Source: Phoronis ovalis
Taxonomy: Eukaryota; Phoronida; Phoronidae
Length of the DNA: 22,672 bases
Assembly (NCBI GenBank): GCA_028565635.1
Contig: JAOXYB010085275.1
Span: forward strand, 1-22,672
Direction of reading: 5' to 3'
Shown: positions 19,127-22,672 of the stretch, in pieces
Numbering within the stretch: position 1 is the stretch's first letter
Layout of the letters: each line of letters begins with the position of its first letter
Position numbers and translations under genes: made by a program
The notes under the pieces: model-generated
What the model was told of the DNA's origin: nothing
Databases searched by the model: none
What the model saw: the letters and a program-made list of their open reading frames with translations, nothing else

Positions 19127-21563
19127 TTGTGTGAATTGGTAAAGCGACTCAACAACCATAATAAGTGAGTGATCTAACAAAGCATTTTAAAATGTATTAT
19201 TTTAATAGTGTAATCGCACTAAATCAGCTTTTCAAGGGAATTACCTGATAAACTCATTTACATTCTTATTAAAATAATTGACATTTAATCATTATTATGT
19301 TTTTAATAAAAAAAAACGGTGGTTTATATTTTGGAAGAATTGCCTAATACTAATAATTGGTATGCACAGGAATACTTATACAATGTATTAATTCTGCCAA
19401 ACTAGACATGGCATTCCAAATTAATTATAATAACAGAAAGTTCTACTGAATTAAATATTTCAGGAAATTCATCACTCTAACCGAGGTATTTTATTAAGTA
19501 TTGATTTGTCAGGAGCAACAACCTTTCTGTGTATGTACAATATACACTATATGTTACTTAGCCTAGAGCCTGTAAATTCTAAAATATTCAGCGTAGTCTA
19601 TATCAAGCTAGGCTTACTCTTTTATACATGAAAACGTCTATGAACTATGAATTTTAATTAAAATGTTTGTGGCTAATATGCAATTTAATTCATAAGATTT
19701 CTAATAGCAGAAGAAATATCCATTGGTCCACCTATTAGTGGCCATCAATTTTTTTTCTGTATAGCCTAATTTTACAATTTTTTCTATTATCATTTATGTC
19801 AACTGGGAAAATATTGGGTGCAAAGATTTGAAAAAGATTTAAGGTATCTACGTATATATTGTTGGCCTTCTACCACAGGGTGACTTTTAGGAATTCATTA
19901 TTAATACCAATAATTTCCATATATATACACACAAGATTAATTTTTTGCAGATACCTGACGAAAACAGATTTTCAAGGAAACTTTTCCTGTATGCTCAATT
20001 TAAACAGTTTTCGAGATATTTGCCAAAAACTTTATACTACCTAGCAAGTTCTTAAATTTGACCCTAGAAGTATAGTCCCCATTCACATATTGATTGATAC
20101 AAGGTCATGTGATGAAGCCAGATTTCTGAAAGTTTAAGTTGCACACATATACACACATACATGTCGACTCCTACCACTTTTTTTTTTAGTGGCAGTCTAT
20201 CTGACTCAGGAATTTTTCTTACACTTTTTATATTGGCCTTGGGCCCTTCAGTTTGAGAATTTTTGGAATCAGTAAAGATTATAGGACTTTTAAAGAATGC
20301 ATGATTAAGCATATAAGCATAAAGAGTATACAGTGACAAACGTAATTTTTTTGTTTGCATTTGAAAAATACTGGGGCATTTAATTTTGGAAATGGGTCTG
20401 TATTTGGCTGCAAATTAGGCCAGAAAAATCCTAGTCTAGTCTTACATTATGTAAGCTCTATAAGGCATAACATGTGCAATTGGGATTTACACTGCCTACA
20501 CAAGATGCCACAGTTAATTGCAATGAATAAGGTCAACAACCAGCCAACAGGCTAAACAAGAATTGAATTCCATTATTCAGAGACAGACCTGAGTCAAAAG
20601 GCAGTGTTCTCAACAGCTGTGATATGGAACAAGACAAGCCACAGGGTGAATTTTTATAGCATGCAAAAATCACATGATGGAATTGCATTCAACACATGCA
20701 AAGAGCCCTCCAGTTCAGTACCAGGGTCAGTACCACTCTGTAATGTGTGTTGGGAATGCTAATAAAAATATACGTATTTATTTTCAAAATGGTAATCATG
20801 CATCAATTTATTCATATATAAAATCCTGTTCGGTTTTCAGGTAGTAACCTGTCCAAAATGTATCGCTGTTCATATTATGACAGAATACACCTCTATTATT
20901 AATATAATTTACACTATATGCAGATTCCAGGACAATCTTAGATATTCACTGAAAATGTAGTATAATTTCCCCTAAAAATATATGGAAGCAAAAATCAATG
21001 CTTGTCTTTGAAGCTAAAGTTACACGAATTCTCCTGATAACAATAGTGTCTGCATTCATATGCAGTTAAGATGGCATTATAATTGAGAAGCAGATCTAAA
21101 AAGTGCTGTGCTGATAAATTATTATGTCAACCACATTAAAACAATCTTTTGTGGGATAATTTCATGTTAAAAAAAAAGAAATTATTAGGCAGTAGATATC
21201 CCTCAGAATCATACCTGTCTAGTAGATTCTGGTTTGAGATTGTTAGTCCATATACCTGGCAAGATTTATCACCCAGACATTGCACATTTTTGGACAATTT
21301 TCTGTTGCAAGTAATGGTTGAAAACAAATCTAAACGAATAGGAGTCTCCAGCAAAAATGGAACACACTAAATCTGCATATAGAAAACTACTGCTTGGTAT
21401 AGCAACAACAGTTTGACCATCTAACACCTGCATCATCACCAGTGTTGTGTCCTTTTCAATTTTTTTCAAATATTCTGTTCAGTTGTTCTTATGCTTTTTG
21501 CCCTTCATGCTTACATGAAGGTCCTTTGTATTAGCTCACAGTCTATTGTATGTTGACTACTTT

Positions 21564-21650
21564 GATCTAAAATGGTGTTTTATCTACAGCTGAAGATTTA
21601 TAATAAAAAAATTCTTTTTTCCTAAGGATAAAACATCATTTTTACAGATC
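21564..21650. repeat. imperfect inverted repeat (hairpin), arms about 21-24 bp
   Basis: Arm 21564-21584 (gatctaaaatggtgttttat plus c) is nearly complementary to 21627-21650, with one mismatch and small insertions, around a 42-base AT-rich loop. It might be a MITE end or a chance stem in AT-rich DNA. Confidence 0.4.
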
Positions 21651-22672
21651 AGAGCAGAAAAAGAGAAAAACAAACAGTGATATTGGAGTTATGAAGACAT
21701 TCTCATTAAAATAAGATCTGTTTTTTAAAAACGATTATATTCTAAAAGTCTGCATAACGTATATTTCTTTTGTTACAGAAATGGATGAAATTATTATTTA
21801 AATATATATTCTTTCTCATTGTTATCTAAATAAAGTACTGTAAACCCTTATAAAGGTTACTAATCTCAAACATATTTCATTTTATGTTGTATGTGTGTCC
21901 ATCTAATTTGTTTAAAATCTAGAGCACCTAAGTTTGAGTACTTCCTCAGAAAGATAACAGATGTGATAAATGAATATTAATATAAATCAGTTCAAAAAGG
22001 GGTCAAATTCTGTCAACTTAAGGGGTCAAATTAGGGTTACACCAAGGATGTGCACTCAGTAGAGAAAACTAAACTAGACTCCAACTAATTCAAACATTCA
22101 CTGCATGTATATACATATTTACTTTATTTTGCTTTATAAATATTAAGTTCAAGAACTATGTGGTTTTTTTTCACACTGTGATTTGTGTATTCATTTACAG
22201 TGATTTCATGCCTTGACTTTGATGTACAAATAGTCTCTTCCATTTCTCCTAAACAATACTTTAAATACCCTTCTTGGTACACATAGCTGCACTTATCTTC
22301 AAAACAAATAACAATGCTGTTAACTACAAGATGGGGCACATGTGTTTTGAAACACTATAATAATATTGACATTGTTGCATTGTTTACTTGTAATTTAAAC
22401 TTTGAGAAATTCTAAGCAAATGAGGGATCATCTCAAAAGTTATCACAATGACCACAAACGTACAGCGTTTAATATAGGATTTACCCCGACCCCACCTGGT
22501 CAAACGTAGGGGGGTTAGTGAAATTCTTGCTCTATCCAGTTGCGAACCTAGGGGGTTCTGGGGGCAATATTTGGTGCTATTTCCTGCAATCTGGCGCATT
22601 CTGGAACTCTAATTTGCCATGACACACTGTGTTATTTTTTATAGAAAACGCAAAGTTGATTCATGAACGAAT

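Larger units (their letters stand above)
18000..22672. other. presumed 5' intron / upstream flank, no convincing exon
   Basis: I found no reading frame with coding character on either strand here; the longest frames are low-complexity chance frames. The N-terminal coding exon and promoter of the receptor may lie here as a short undetected exon or beyond the window. Minor repeats are listed separately. From about 22480 to 22600 there is a G-rich patch (runs of five to six G) of unknown origin, perhaps a repeat edge. Confidence 0.5.

Noticed and set aside
18887-19180. Minus-strand frame with an internally repeated peptide
   Set aside because: The repetition comes from the 76-bp DNA duplication and the sequence has no family resemblance.
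22384-22599. Minus-strand frame at the right edge as a possible upstream exon of the receptor
   Set aside because: It lies on a G-rich repeat-like patch with no suitable donor in the required phase and no A/B-region character.

Overview
This is AT-rich animal nuclear DNA: spliced genes with GT-AG introns, long non-coding stretches and several families of decayed dispersed repeats. The proteins and one repeat family suggest a marine, non-vertebrate bilaterian; a lophotrochozoan such as a mollusc is my guess, but nothing in the sequence fixes the taxon. The window holds two protein-coding genes facing each other.

On the + strand an intronless gene (2133-2933) encodes a 266-residue hnRNP A/B/D-type RNA-binding protein: two RRMs, a short RGG patch and a Gly/Tyr-rich low-complexity tail. 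A YY1-like element lies just upstream, in the presumed leader.

On the - strand, 8293-17946 carries most of a nuclear receptor of the NR1 type (ROR/HR3, Rev-erb/E75 and E78 side of the superfamily). I resolved the coding exons and all splice phases. They give about 859 residues: A/B region, first zinc finger, second zinc finger, a very long hinge with a Gly tract, and a ligand-binding domain with an intact AF-2 helix. Upstream coding exon(s), if any, were not identified.

The main discovery is that the exon for the second zinc finger is present twice in tandem (2A 16787-16937, 2B 16600-16750). Both copies are 151 nt, have intact splice sites and the same phases, and are open throughout. They encode proteins 41/50 identical. 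Only 36 nt separate them, too short for a normal intron, and including both or neither breaks the reading frame. This is the signature of mutually exclusive exons. The choice would swap the D-box and inter-finger linker of the DNA-binding domain while keeping the P-box constant.

The remainder is non-coding. 1-2000 holds an inverted-repeat element (1027-1380) and a GC-rich hairpin. 2934-5260 is presumed 3' UTR and intergenic DNA. 5262-6690, about 10950-11690 and 14220-14410 hold copies, in both orientations, of one dispersed repeat family with a hairpin head. A 65-bp minisatellite lies at 13001-13240, a possible solo LTR at 13530-13945, and a tRNA-like SINE remnant at 18594-18650. 18000-22672 is presumed 5' intron or upstream flank with no convincing exon.
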